In this document: piece by piece, positions 52,318 to 60,750 of the stretch
Position numbering within the stretch: the stretch's first letter is position 1
How the letters are laid out: every line of letters begins with the position of its first letter
Assembly (NCBI RefSeq): GCF_002153375.1
Contig: NZ_MTBQ01000001.1
Coordinates: 62,001-126,000, forward strand
Source of the DNA: Oceanobacillus rekensis
GTDB lineage: Bacteria; Bacillota; Bacilli; Bacillales; Amphibacillaceae
DNA: 64,000 nucleotides
Direction of reading: 5' to 3'
Notes under the pieces: model-generated
Told to the model about the DNA's origin: nothing
Seen by the model: the letters and a program-made list of their open reading frames with translations, nothing else
Database searches by the model: none
Position numbers and translations under genes: made by a program

Positions 52318-52341
52318 GAAGCAAATAACTTGTATGTATTT

Positions 52342-52566
52342 TTAACTGTTTTCCAGTTCTCCATGGCTCGTCTGGATAACCGCTTTGCCCCTTACTTTAA
52401 CCGCTGATGTGTGATCAGTGAACTGGGCAATCATTACTTCTCCCTTATCGAGCTTCTCGGAATGATGGAACTTGGTATCATTGCCTCGAGTCAAACCAAT
52501 TACATTCACACCATCTTCCAATGCTTTAACAACAAAGAAATCTGTGTTAACAGATGAATCACTCAT
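52342..52566 (-). CDS. mtrB: Tryptophan RNA-binding attenuation protein (TRAP)
   Basis: 74 residues, forms an 11-mer ring that, with bound tryptophan, wraps (G/U)AG repeats in trp mRNA. The sequence [52 protein letters not shown] matches TRAP throughout, including the Lys-Arg pair that contacts RNA. In B. subtilis the gene follows folE (mtrA); here folE is absent and hbs is directly upstream. No trp operon is visible in the window. Confidence 0.96.
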   Translation of the reverse strand: MSDSSVNTDFFVVKALEDGVNVIGLTRGNDTKFHHSEKLDKGEVMIAQFTDHTSAVKVRGKAVIQTSHGELENS

Positions 52567-52651
52567 GTATATTACCTACCTTTTTTATATATAATATGTC
52601 TTAATCATATTTTAAAGTCAATCATTTTCACTTATTCAAAACATAGGAAAA

Positions 52652-52673
52652 GGGCACGTATAATTACGTGCCC
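52652..52673 (-). terminator. Terminator of hbs
   Basis: GGGCACGTA / TACGTGCCC, 9-bp stem with a four-base loop, then TTTTCC on the minus strand, 20 bases after the hbs stop. Confidence 0.8.
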
Positions 52674-52692
52674 CCTTCAGGCCCTATGTATA

Positions 52693-52965
52693 TTATTTTA
52701 CACTATCTTTAAGGGCTTTTCCTGGTTTGAAAGCAGGAACTTTACTTGCAGGAATTTGAATCTCTTCTCCAGTTTGTGGATTACGTCCTTTACGTGCTGA
52801 ACGCTCACGAACTTCAAAGTTACCAAAACCGATTAACTGTACTTTTTCACCATTTTTAAGTGAATCCATGACAGATTCGAATACTGCGTCTACAGCTTTT
52901 GTTGCGTCTTTTTTAGAAAGCTCGCTTTTCTCAGCTACTGCATTTACTAAGTCTGTTTTGTTCAT
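52693..52965 (-). CDS. hbs: HU-type DNA-binding protein HBsu
   Basis: 90 residues, nucleoid protein that bends DNA as a homodimer. Conserved [40 protein letters not shown] (DNA-binding arm) and a KALKDSVK end. The frame is open from 52974; AGGAGGTGAATGTC before ATG 52965 fixes the start. Probably expressed from a long-leader promoter, with its own terminator. Confidence 0.97.
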   Translation of the reverse strand: MNKTDLVNAVAEKSELSKKDATKAVDAVFESVMDSLKNGEKVQLIGFGNFEVRERSARKGRNPQTGEEIQIPASKVPAFKPGKALKDSVK

Positions 52966-53335
52966 GACATTCACCTCCTCCCAAAATGTTTAATTCGACA
53001 TGGGAACAAATAAATTCATCGAAGTGAAAATTTGCTCACTTGGTTGCCTGTTTTTATCAAATGCCATCCGCTTCAAGTGATGACAAGGCTTATCTTAACT
53101 GAGTTTGAAATAAAATTCAACAAAAAGTATCGATTTATTCAATATTTATTTGCTGGAGAACTCCGAAGCGTGCCTAATAAAACACAGAACGAACCCCATA
53201 TCTTGGAAATATGCATCAAATCAGTGATGAAATAGTGTAAACCGATTTATTATACATATACATCATGTTTCCCATATTTCCTTCCGTTGAAACCATGTTA
53301 CTTTAAAAAAACAAAAAGCAGCTTGTAGTAAGCTG
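52966..53335. other. 370-base gap upstream of hbs: leader and promoter region
   Basis: Holds the hbs ribosome binding site, a leader of about 120 bases and a promoter near 53092-53120. The rest has no gene on either strand; a plus-strand frame there lacks a ribosome binding site. Confidence 0.7.
53092..53120 (-). promoter_or_regulatory. Sigma-A promoter of hbs
   Basis: Minus strand TTGAAT (53120-53115), 17-base spacer, TAAGAT (53097-53092). It would give a leader of about 120 bases. No better candidate is nearer to the gene. Confidence 0.6.
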
Positions 53336-53337
53336 CT
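53317..53337 (-). terminator. Terminator of spoIVA
   Basis: AGCAGCTT / AAGCTGCT stem with a five-base loop and TTTTTG on the minus strand; it overlaps the spoIVA stop codon. Confidence 0.8.
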
Positions 53338-54814
53338 ATAGTATGATTGCTATAAGTCCTCCAGAACCCTCATTTATAATTCTTTCGAGAGTATCTCTAA
53401 GTTTGTATCTTGCGTTTTCAGGCATCAAGGATATTTTCCCTTGAATCCCTTCTCTTACGATAGAGCTTAAAGATCTACCGAATATATCAGATTCCCAGAT
53501 TGATAATGGATCTTCTTCAAAATCCTGCATTAAATATCGTACAAGTTCCTCGCTCTGTTTTTCCGTACCTATAATGGGAGCAAATTCCGATTCTACCTCA
53601 ACCCGGACCATATGAATAGATGGTGCGACTGCCTTTAAACGAACACCGAACCTAGAGCCTTGGCGAATGATTTCTGGTTCATCGAGTTGCATATCTTCCA
53701 ATGTAGGAGCAGCGATACCATATCCGGTTTGCTTCACCATTTGCAAGGCACCGGAAACCTGGTCATATTCCCTTTTAGCAAAAGCAAAATCCTGCATTAA
53801 TGCCAATAAGTGGTCCTTGCCGCGAATTTCTTCACCAACAATTTCTTTGAGTATTTGATCATATAAATAATCAGGTGCATGTAAATCAATTTCCGCTACA
53901 CCATCACCCATTTCCATACCAGCAAGGTTAGCTTTATCGATATATTCATATTCACTAAAGTTACCAACTATATGGTCAACATCTCTGAGTCTTTTGATAT
54001 CCTTGACAGTTGTTTGGATTGCTTCTTGGTAATTTTCTCTCAGCCAATGGTTTTCTTTTAACACCATTACCCAGCTTGGAAGATTCACATTAACTTCAAG
54101 AACAGGGAATTCATATAGAGCTTCTCTAAGAACATTATATACATCATGTTCTGTCATTGACTCAATGCTCATGGCAAGAACTGGTATATCATATTTATCA
54201 GATAAATCGTGGCGTAATAATTCTACCTCCTGACTCATTGGCTTGGTTGAGTTTACAACCATAATAAATGGTTTACCAACTTCTTTTAATTCTTCAACGA
54301 CTCTCATTTCAGCATCTTCATAATCATTCCTTGGTATTTCTCCGATACTTCCGTCTGTTGTAACAACGACACCAATCGTGGAATGCTCTTGAATTACCTT
54401 TCTAGTACCGATCTCTGCGGCATCATGAAATGGAATAGGATCTTCATACCACGGCGTATTTATCATCCGTGGTCCATTCTCGTCCTCGAACCCTTTAGCC
54501 CCTTCTACAGCATATCCCACACAGTCAACAAGTCTTACATTAACATCTAACCCTTCATCCACTGTAAGTTTGACAGCTTGATTGGGGATGAACTTTGGCT
54601 CTGTTGTCATAATCGTTCTTCCTGCTGCACTTTGAGGCAACTCATCATGTGCTCTTGATCTTTCACTTTCATCTTCAATGTTTGGCAATACAACGAGCTC
54701 CATAAACTTTTTAATAAATGTCGATTTACCTGTACGGACTGCACCAACTATTCCTAGATAAATATCTCCATTCGTTCGTTTCGAAATATCTTTAAAGATA
54801 TCAATTTTTTCCAA
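53336..54814 (-). CDS. spoIVA: Stage IV sporulation protein A (spore coat basement ATPase)
   Basis: 492 residues, the same length as B. subtilis SpoIVA. ATPase that polymerises on the forespore surface to form the base of the coat. Walker A is GAVRTGKSTFIKKF near the N-terminus; LVDCVGYAVEGAKGFED and VVVTTDGSIGEIPRNDYEDAE follow, then a GTPase-like core and a C-terminal targeting region. The frame opens at 54859, but a TTG at 54814 with GGGAGGGG upstream gives the known N-terminus EKIDIFKDISKR. A sigma-E-type promoter lies upstream. Confidence 0.97.
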   Translation of the reverse strand: MEKIDIFKDISKRTNGDIYLGIVGAVRTGKSTFIKKFMELVVLPNIEDESERSRAHDELPQSAAGRTIMTTEPKFIPNQAVKLTVDEGLDVNVRLVDCVGYAVEGAKGFEDENGPRMINTPWYEDPIPFHDAAEIGTRKVIQEHSTIGVVVTTDGSIGEIPRNDYEDAEMRVVEELKEVGKPFIMVVNSTKPMSQEVELLRHDLSDKYDIPVLAMSIESMTEHDVYNVLREALYEFPVLEVNVNLPSWVMVLKENHWLRENYQEAIQTTVKDIKRLRDVDHIVGNFSEYEYIDKANLAGMEMGDGVAEIDLHAPDYLYDQILKEIVGEEIRGKDHLLALMQDFAFAKREYDQVSGALQMVKQTGYGIAAPTLEDMQLDEPEIIRQGSRFGVRLKAVAPSIHMVRVEVESEFAPIIGTEKQSEELVRYLMQDFEEDPLSIWESDIFGRSLSSIVREGIQGKISLMPENARYKLRDTLERIINEGSGGLIAIIL

Positions 54815-54874
54815 AAGATCCCCTCCCGATCTCCGTACTTTAATATGGACCACCCGCAATTTATTGACATTATG

Positions 54875-54905
54875 AGTCTATGATGTTGTCCTATTAAAAT
54901 ATGAC
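54875..54905 (-). promoter_or_regulatory. Sigma-E-type promoter of spoIVA
   Basis: Minus strand GTCATATT (54905-54898) fits the sigma-E -35 pattern GKMATATT exactly; after 15 bases CATAGACT (54882-54875) is one mismatch from the -10 pattern CATACAHT. About 60 bases upstream of the start. SpoIVA is known to be sigma-E dependent in B. subtilis. Confidence 0.7.
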
Positions 54906-54982
54906 TTGTTCTAAGTCTTTTTAATAAAATTAATAAACCATACGTCCCTTCAACATGTAATAATTGCTGGAAATAAAAAAAT

Positions 54983-55009
54983 CCCTTGCAACAATATATG
55001 TTACAAAGG
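54983..55009 (-). terminator. Terminator of yphF
   Basis: On the minus strand CCTTTGTAACA / TGTTGCAAGG, imperfect stem with a TATAT loop, then GATTTTTTT. Confidence 0.7.
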
Positions 55010-55028
55010 AACGAATATGATATATTTA

Positions 55029-55754
55029 TTAGTTTTCAATCAAAAAAACAGGTTCACCTTTCTCTATTGTATACGGCAGGGAATATGCTGGCATAAATGG
55101 GGTATTGTCAGCAAGCAAATAACGAATATCCTCTCCCTCCATATATTCATGATCAAATTCATTTAAAGCATTGTTTAAGTCGATTCTATAATCAACAAAC
55201 AGGTTACCATCCACATCCATAATGATCGGTAAATTTTGTTGGGAGTATGGACTTATTACGGTTGGAGGGTTTTCCAAACCTAATTTTTTATAATCTACGG
55301 TATAGATTCCTTCTGCAATTTTTTCCCCGTATGCTGGATAGATATTTTCGCTACGATAAAAATCCAATTGTACATTGACACTTCTGATAGCTTCTGTAAT
55401 ACGTAAATCAATTAATTTAACTTTTGGGTCTTCGTCCGGTGTTAGTAATGTATATTGATATACCCCGCCATTTTCATAGGCGTTTCCCGGGATTTCTGAT
55501 ATGTATCCCTGTTCTTTTAACATACTAAAATCGATTAAGTACTTTTGGAAAATTGGTGTTTCATTTGGTTTCGTTTTAATCGGTACCAAGCCTTGTTGTT
55601 CTTCTTTGTAATTATCAACCGCTTGCTGAACCGTTTGCAATTGCTCTTCATTTGGTATTTGATTTTGTTCCATTTCGTTTTGTGGGTATAAACATCCACT
55701 TAATAGTAAAGAAACTAGTAACGCCCCAAATATAAGCAAATATGTATGTTTCAT
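55029..55754 (-). CDS. yphF: YphF family lipoprotein
   Basis: 241 residues. A lipoprotein signal peptide (LLIFGALLVSLLLSGC, lipobox LSGC with Cys at about 21) followed by a hydrophilic domain rich in Glu/Asn/Pro, with YLIDFSMLKEQGYISEIPGN. Lipid-anchored outside the membrane. The family is sporulation-associated in Bacillus by its location next to spoIVA, but no activity is known to me. ATG after TAAGGAGGCTATTAC. It lies 19 bases downstream of yphE in the same direction. Confidence 0.88.
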   Translation of the reverse strand: MKHTYLLIFGALLVSLLLSGCLYPQNEMEQNQIPNEEQLQTVQQAVDNYKEEQQGLVPIKTKPNETPIFQKYLIDFSMLKEQGYISEIPGNAYENGGVYQYTLLTPDEDPKVKLIDLRITEAIRSVNVQLDFYRSENIYPAYGEKIAEGIYTVDYKKLGLENPPTVISPYSQQNLPIIMDVDGNLFVDYRIDLNNALNEFDHEYMEGEDIRYLLADNTPFMPAYSLPYTIEKGEPVFLIEN

Positions 55755-55773
55755 GTAATAGCCTCCTTATCAG

Positions 55774-55977
55774 CTACCGTGTTGGTCCACTTAATACAAC
55801 ATAAAGAATAATTAATCCACCAGCTATTAAGCATATGTATGCCAGAAATGTAACAATCCGAGCAAGCCAACCTTTTAATTTTGTTCTGCTTAACACGATT
55901 AAACCGATTGCCAGAATTAATAAGAACATCCCAAGAAAAGAAATATACATCATTAGCATTGATACAGACAACATTTT
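55774..55977 (-). CDS. yphE: YphE family small membrane protein (DUF2768)
   Basis: 67 residues with two hydrophobic helices (MYISFLGMFLLILAIGLIVL and IVTFLAYICLIAGGLIILYV). The DUF2768 family; function unknown. The frame is open to 56157 but AGGGGTGAAA before ATG 55977 and the B. subtilis length of 67 fix the start. Co-directional with yphF, 19 bases apart, so one transcript. Confidence 0.85.
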   Translation of the reverse strand, partial: KMLSVSMLMMYISFLGMFLLILAIGLIVLSRTKLKGWLARIVTFLAYICLIAGGLIILYVVLSGPTR

Positions 55978-56013
55978 CACCCCTGATAAAGACAGTTTTT
56001 CATTGCACAACGT

Positions 56014-56019
56014 ATTATA
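56014..56019 (-). promoter_or_regulatory. Possible extended -10 promoter of yphE-yphF
   Basis: Minus strand TGT-TATAAT, an extended -10 element, about 40 bases upstream of the yphE start. No good -35. Confidence 0.4.
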
Positions 56020-56234
56020 ACATATGGTGAAATTTGCAAGTATTAAAATGAAGTTATCAAAATATTGCGTAATGATCAGACGAAAACAATGCAAAATAAA
56101 AACCCGAAATGAAGGGGGCTTCTCCATTCCAGGTTGACTAAATAAGTTCCTTTGCAACTCTATCCATGAATGCTTGTGCGATTTATCTTATGCAGGGATT
56201 TACGTTTACGTATCCGCATGTTCCCTATAAATGA

Positions 56235-56495
56235 CTATTTTTTAAATAATTGATTCAAAGATTGCAAGTCTCCAGGCATTTTATTATTAACAATGGACTG
56301 AACGATCTTGTCTTCTTTTTCTTTTGATAGTGGTTTATCTGCCATTCTTGACAAATGACGGACTAAATTCCTGACTGTCTTTTCATCCGAAAAATTTGCA
56401 CTTTTAAGGGAATCCGCAACTTTCATTATCTCGTCAGGGTTGATATTTGAGTTACTCTGTATTTTGTCAAACATTCCTTTTTGGAAATTATTCAC
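56235..56495 (-). CDS. Stage VI sporulation protein F-like (SpoVIF family)
   Basis: 86 residues, helical. FDKIQSNSNINPDEIMKVAD, NLVRHLSRMADKPLSKEKED and KIVQSIVNNKMPGDL match SpoVIF (YjcC in B. subtilis), a protein needed for late coat assembly through sigma-K and GerE-dependent genes. The start is GTG 56495 after AGGAGGAGAACGA. It is a single gene between gpsA and yphE, with a sigma-K-like promoter upstream. Whether it is the functional spoVIF or a paralogue cannot be told here. Confidence 0.85.
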   Translation of the reverse strand: MNNFQKGMFDKIQSNSNINPDEIMKVADSLKSANFSDEKTVRNLVRHLSRMADKPLSKEKEDKIVQSIVNNKMPGDLQSLNQLFKK

Positions 56496-56526
56496 TCGTT
56501 CTCCTCCTTGCTAGGTTCATTCAACA

Positions 56527-56554
56527 TAGTATATGCAAGGAGAATAATTCCGTG
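56527..56554 (-). promoter_or_regulatory. Sigma-K-like promoter of the spoVIF-like gene
   Basis: Minus strand CAC (56554-56552), 16 bases, CATATACTA (56535-56527), fitting the sigma-K pattern AC-N16-17-CATAnnnTA. About 30 bases upstream of the GTG start. Confidence 0.6.
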
Positions 56555-56630
56555 TTATTAGAGATTTTTAAAAATAATTAGAAGAATATTAAGGTTTCCG
56601 GTATAAAAATACCAATCTTTACAGTTAACA

Positions 56631-56799
56631 ATGACGGAACCTCTCCTAACACCGTCCATGCCCAGGGACTGCGGTTACTCGTCCTACCGAAAAGATTTGT
56701 AGACAACCTAGAAGTCACCACATCGGTTGGAAGCCAGGCGCCAGGGCTATGCTACCTCGAACTCCTCAGTCCTTTAATCGTCCCTTTTGAACACGCACT
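56631..56799 (-). repeat. Intergenic repeat, family 1 (copy B)
   Basis: Abuts the gpsA stop codon (56800-56802). Shares its block order and end TTTGAACACGCACT with copy A at 52129-52317. About 169 bases, with no open frame. Read on the minus strand it begins AGTGCGTGTTCAAAAGG and contains GTAGGACGAGTAACC. Non-coding, of unknown function. Confidence 0.8.
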
Positions 56800-57834
56800 T
56801 TAAGAATGTCTTTCGTTCAGCAAGCTTGCAATATCGTCCATTTCTTCTCGTTTATCGCGGTTCATGAGCTGGTCAACAACTTCTCTAGGATTTTTACCTT
56901 CAAATAAGATTTGATGGATACCAGTAGTGATTGGCATTTCTACATCTTGTTCAATGGCAAATTGGTATGCAGCTTGAACAGTTCTCACCCCTTCTACAAC
57001 CATTCCCATCTCTTCCAGTACATCATCTAATTTTTTCCCTTTGCCAAGTAAATTTCCTGCTCTCCAATTTCGGCTGTGAACACTTGTACAGGTTACAATC
57101 AAATCCCCTACTCCGGATAAACCCAAAAAGCTAAGCGGATTTGCTCCGAGTGATGTGCCAAGTCTAGCTATTTCAGCAAGGCCCCTTGTAATTAAGGCGG
57201 CTTTGGCATTATCTCCATAGCCGAGCCCATCAGAGATACCGGCACCTAAGGCAATAATATTTTTAAGTGCACCACCTAATTCAATACCGAGTATATCTGG
57301 ACTAGTATACACTCGAAATGTATCACTACTAAACAAATCCTGAGCAATTTTTGCATTATCCAAATTGATGGAAGAAACAGTCACGGTAGTAGGATGTCTT
57401 AAAGCAACTTCCTCCGCATGGCTTGGTCCTGATAGTACGACAATGTCTTCATACGCATAATCGGTCATTTCTTCACTAATCATTTCAGAAACCCTTTTCA
57501 GTGAAACAGGTTCAATCCCTTTTGTTGCATGAATGATAATCATCTTGTTGGTTAATTTATTATTTAACTGCTGACATACTTCACGAATAGCCTTTGTAGG
57601 AACAACTATAATAATTGCATTTACATCCTTTACTGCTTTGTCGAGCTCGTAATATGCAGTTATTTGTTCGGGAATTGTTACATTCAGATATTTTTCATTT
57701 TTATGTGTACGGTTAATTATTTCAGCCTGCTCTTGTCGATGCGTCCATAAGCGAACATCATATCCGTTATCAGCTAAAACGATACTTAATGCAGTTCCCC
57801 AACTACCAGCACCCAAAACAGCTATTTCACTCAC
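56800..57834 (-). CDS. gpsA: Glycerol-3-phosphate dehydrogenase (NAD(P)+)
   Basis: About 344 residues. Reduces dihydroxyacetone phosphate to glycerol-3-phosphate for phospholipid synthesis. N-terminal EIAVLGAGSWGTALSIVLAD binds NAD(P); SGPSHAEEVALRHPTTVTV, GGALKNIIALGAGISDGLGYGDN (catalytic Lys) and GLSGVGDLIVTCTSVHSRN are conserved. The frame opens at 57855, but GTG 57834 with AGGAGGTGA upstream is the natural start. Follows der, as in B. subtilis. Confidence 0.96.
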   Translation of the reverse strand: MSEIAVLGAGSWGTALSIVLADNGYDVRLWTHRQEQAEIINRTHKNEKYLNVTIPEQITAYYELDKAVKDVNAIIIVVPTKAIREVCQQLNNKLTNKMIIIHATKGIEPVSLKRVSEMISEEMTDYAYEDIVVLSGPSHAEEVALRHPTTVTVSSINLDNAKIAQDLFSSDTFRVYTSPDILGIELGGALKNIIALGAGISDGLGYGDNAKAALITRGLAEIARLGTSLGANPLSFLGLSGVGDLIVTCTSVHSRNWRAGNLLGKGKKLDDVLEEMGMVVEGVRTVQAAYQFAIEQDVEMPITTGIHQILFEGKNPREVVDQLMNRDKREEMDDIASLLNERHS

Positions 57835-57855
57835 TCTATTCACCTCCTGGTTCAC

Positions 57856-59166
57856 CTACTGTCTTCTTCTTGTAAATAATCTAATTGGCGTACCAACAAA
57901 TCCAAATGCATCTCTGATTTTATTTTCTAAAAACCGTTCATAGGAAAAATGCATCAATTCTGGATCATTGACAAAGATAACAAAACTTGGTGGCTTAATA
58001 GCAACTTGTGTAGCATACAATATTTTAAGACGCTTGCCTTTAATTGTTGGGGTAGGATTCATTGCAAGTGCATCCATAATCACATCATTCAACACATTAG
58101 TAGAAACTCGTTTAGCATGACTATCACTCACCAGTTTAATTGCTGGAATTAATGTATGTAGCCTTTTTTTCGTTTTTGCTGATAGAAACACGATTGGTGC
58201 ATAATCCAGATATAGGAAATGTGCACGAATTTTAGTCTCGAAATCTTTCATTGCCTTTTCGTCCGATACTATTGTATCCCATTTATTAACAACGATTACG
58301 ATGGCCCTGCCAGCTTCATGTGCATAGCCTGCAACCTTCTTATCCTGTTCCCTGATACCTGTTTCAGCATCGATTAATACAAGAACAACATCGGAACGCT
58401 CTATAGCTTTGAGAGCTCTTAAGACACTATATTTTTCCGTTGTTTCATATACTTTTCCTCTTTTACGCATACCAGCAGTATCAATAATGATAAAGTCTTG
58501 ATCATCCTTGTGAAGATGTGTATCAATAGCGTCTCTTGTCGTACCCTCTATCTCACTTACGATAACCCTTTCCTCATTCAGTAAAGCATTAACGAGGGAT
58601 GATTTTCCAACATTAGGTCTGCCAATAAGACTGAAATAGATTGTATCTTCATTAACCTCTTCCTCAGATAGTTCAGGAAAATGATTGACGACTTCATCTA
58701 AGAGATCTCCGAGCCCCAATCCATGGGAACCTGAAATAGGAAACGGTTCGCCAAAGCCCAGGGAATAGTATTCGTAAATTGTTTCACGCATTTCTGGGTT
58801 ATCCATTTTATTGATTGCAAGTACGACTGGCTTATTTGATTTAAACAATAATTTGGCTACTTCTTCATCTGCACCGGTAATTCCTTCTTTTCCATTTAAA
58901 AGAAAGATGATGACATCAGCTTCATCTATCGCAACCTCAGCCTGTTGACGCATTTGAACAAGTAATGGTTCATCACCAATTTCGATACCACCCGTATCAA
59001 TCAGGTTAAATTCCTGATTAAGCCATTCAGCTGAGGCGTATATACGATCACGTGTAACACCTGGTATATCTTCAACAATCGAAATTCTTTCTCCAACTAA
59101 TCTATTGAATATGGTAGATTTACCAACATTAGGTCTTCCTACAATTGCAACTACAGATTTCCTCAT
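57856..59166 (-). CDS. der: Ribosome-assembly GTPase Der (EngA)
   Basis: 436 residues. Two consecutive GTPase domains with G1 motifs [20 protein letters not shown] and [19 protein letters not shown]4 NKMD and NKWD, and a C-terminal KH-like domain. Needed for 50S subunit maturation. ATG 59166 after GAGGATGTCCTTACT. Directly upstream of gpsA, 22 bases away, as in B. subtilis. Confidence 0.97.
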   Translation of the reverse strand: MRKSVVAIVGRPNVGKSTIFNRLVGERISIVEDIPGVTRDRIYASAEWLNQEFNLIDTGGIEIGDEPLLVQMRQQAEVAIDEADVIIFLLNGKEGITGADEEVAKLLFKSNKPVVLAINKMDNPEMRETIYEYYSLGFGEPFPISGSHGLGLGDLLDEVVNHFPELSEEEVNEDTIYFSLIGRPNVGKSSLVNALLNEERVIVSEIEGTTRDAIDTHLHKDDQDFIIIDTAGMRKRGKVYETTEKYSVLRALKAIERSDVVLVLIDAETGIREQDKKVAGYAHEAGRAIVIVVNKWDTIVSDEKAMKDFETKIRAHFLYLDYAPIVFLSAKTKKRLHTLIPAIKLVSDSHAKRVSTNVLNDVIMDALAMNPTPTIKGKRLKILYATQVAIKPPSFVIFVNDPELMHFSYERFLENKIRDAFGFVGTPIRLFTRRRQ

Positions 59167-59249
59167 AGTAAGGACATCCTCTCTCTTTATGTCTATTTGC
59201 CTTAACTTTAATATATTCTAGCAAAATAAGGTAATATTAACAATGTATA

Positions 59250-59435
59250 TTAGTGTTTCACAATAATAAATAATTCTTCACTTAATGCATGGGAGATGCC
59301 GTCCGTGATTGCTTCGAGGTTTGCAGCAATATATTCCAATTCCTTTTTACTGTCACAAATAAATATAGGTGCTCCCCCAGAGACTTTCTGATTATTTGTT
59401 GTAATAACGGCTAATATAGCTTTTTCAATCATCAT
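59250..59435 (-). CDS. Small partner protein of the YIEGIA membrane protein
   Basis: 61 residues, soluble, alpha/beta. It reads MIEKAILAVITTNNQKVSGG then APIFICDSKKELEYIA, ending with an acidic helix. The start overlaps the stop of the upstream gene by one base (TAATG), so the two are coupled. I recall it annotated as the capping complex subunit for YIEGIA; that name is from memory and the biochemical role is unknown. Confidence 0.7.
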   Translation of the reverse strand: MMIEKAILAVITTNNQKVSGGAPIFICDSKKELEYIAANLEAITDGISHALSEELFIIVKH

Positions 59436-60337
59436 TATATCTTATCTCCTTTATGCCCTTTTTTAAACGATTTGGACTCGGAAGGCATTCTGACCGCACT
59501 TTCCAGGACGGGAACAGACCCGATTACTGCTTTAGCTTTACTAATATCCCGAATTTGTGGGAGGATAAAAATACCCAATCGCCCATCATCAAGATCACGT
59601 TTAATCAACGGAGTCAGTGCAGGAGTTCCTGAATCCCTGAATACTCCCAACGATACCGAGACATCATGAAGAATTGCTTGTCGCTGTCCTAGATTACCAA
59701 TAGTTGTAACAATATTTATATTATTGGGTGTCAATATAAACCCCATTCCATATTTTAATATTTCTTCCTGTCGTTCTGCGATCCCAATATTCATGATATA
59801 AATATTATCTACATAAAGTCCTGCTCCATCAAAACTAATTTTAGCATGCTCTATATCAACTAATTCTCCAATTTTTGACCCACTCATTAGCTTTTTTCCA
59901 AGAATCAAGCAAATTCCCGCAACAATGATCGCAACATATATATTCCATAAAATAAAAGAAAGTGTGCTTAAGAAAGCAGTAAACATTACCAAGTAATTTC
60001 TGCTCTCAAAGGAAATAGCGATCCCCTCTATATATGTTTTCCCTCTGGAAACCAATTCATAACTGTCCACTTCAGTTAATGTATTTCTTTCCATATTGCG
60101 TACGTCCCTGAATTGAGTGGCTGCTACCGTTAAGAGTGTGACGGCAGTATATTCTTTCTCCATAATAGCTGGTATTGCTAGAGCACCTAATGATGCTGCA
60201 ATAAATCCTAATGAAAGATGAATTGTTTTTCCATGTAAATATGTGGGATATTGCCTATAGTCTGTTTTCAACATAAGTGTTCTTGCTATTGTTCCAACCA
60301 CAACACCAAAGATAATCGCATCGGTGTATTCATTCAT
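59435..60337 (-). CDS. YIEGIA family membrane protein
   Basis: 300 residues. Around five to six hydrophobic segments in the first half (from IIFGVVVGTIARTLML to AFLSTLSFILWNIYVAIIVA), with the name-giving motif TYIEGIAI at about residue 101-108, followed by a soluble domain rich in beta-type sequence. The family is found in endospore formers. I do not know its activity. ATG 60337 after AGAGGTGGCTTAA. It is coupled by overlap to the 61-residue partner. Confidence 0.82.
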   Translation of the reverse strand: MNEYTDAIIFGVVVGTIARTLMLKTDYRQYPTYLHGKTIHLSLGFIAASLGALAIPAIMEKEYTAVTLLTVAATQFRDVRNMERNTLTEVDSYELVSRGKTYIEGIAISFESRNYLVMFTAFLSTLSFILWNIYVAIIVAGICLILGKKLMSGSKIGELVDIEHAKISFDGAGLYVDNIYIMNIGIAERQEEILKYGMGFILTPNNINIVTTIGNLGQRQAILHDVSVSLGVFRDSGTPALTPLIKRDLDDGRLGIFILPQIRDISKAKAVIGSVPVLESAVRMPSESKSFKKGHKGDKI

Positions 60338-60529
60338 TTAAGCCACCTCTAATTTACATTTTAAAATGATATGTTTCCTGTTTTTAGTATGGCTTAAAAT
60401 ATTAATAATACTATGTTTAAACTAAGCTTTTTTCTAAATGATTGAAACTCCGGATACTCATTCCACCGAAAATATTTAGGAATCCGCACTGCTCGTCAAT
60501 CAAAAAGAATTGTTGCTTTAACAGAAAAT

Positions 60530-60600
60530 CCACGTTGAAAGCACGAGGAGGCTCACTAGCCGCCGACGGAAAGCGGAGTGTATACGGGCTGTGGTTGCCA
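60530..60600 (+). repeat. Intergenic repeat family 2, partial copy
   Basis: GAGGAGGCTCACTAGCCGCC then GACGGAAAGCGGAGTGTAT. It aligns with the minus strand of the element at 48554-48671 (GGGGCTCACCAGCCGCC, GGA, CGCGCAGTATAT). Confidence 0.6.
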
Positions 60601-60647
60601 GAAGATCTTATTTTCATTTGCAGTACTCCAGAACACAACAGTGAATA

Positions 60648-60685
60648 AAAGTTACTTCGCAGTATAGAAATTGCGAAGTAACTTT
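60648..60685. repeat. 14-bp hairpin with no T-run
   Basis: AAAGTTACTTCGCA (60648-60661) and TGCGAAGTAACTTT (60672-60685), perfect arms, 10-base loop. Located between the family-2 repeat and the ypfD terminator; role unknown. Confidence 0.6.
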
Positions 60686-60714
60686 AGCAATAACTATGCG
60701 AAATTAGCCTCATA

Positions 60715-60744
60715 TAAAAAAAGACCCCAAGTGGGATCTTTTTT
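60715..60744 (-). terminator. Terminator of ypfD
   Basis: AAAGA-CCCC / GGG-A-TCTTT with flanking A and T runs; just after the ypfD stop on the minus strand. Confidence 0.75.
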
Positions 60745-60750
60745 ATGAGA

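Larger units (their letters stand above)
60338..60750. other. 413-base gap upstream of the YIEGIA gene
   Basis: No gene is supported. It holds a family-2 repeat copy, a 14-bp hairpin without T-run and the ypfD terminator. Short frames in both directions lack ribosome binding sites. Confidence 0.7.

Noticed and set aside
53032..53235. 67-codon plus-strand frame upstream of hbs
   Set aside because: No ribosome binding site, and it overlaps the hbs promoter and leader on the other strand.
60417..60648. Opposed frames of 68-73 codons upstream of ypfD
   Set aside because: Both cross the repeat copy and lack initiation signals.
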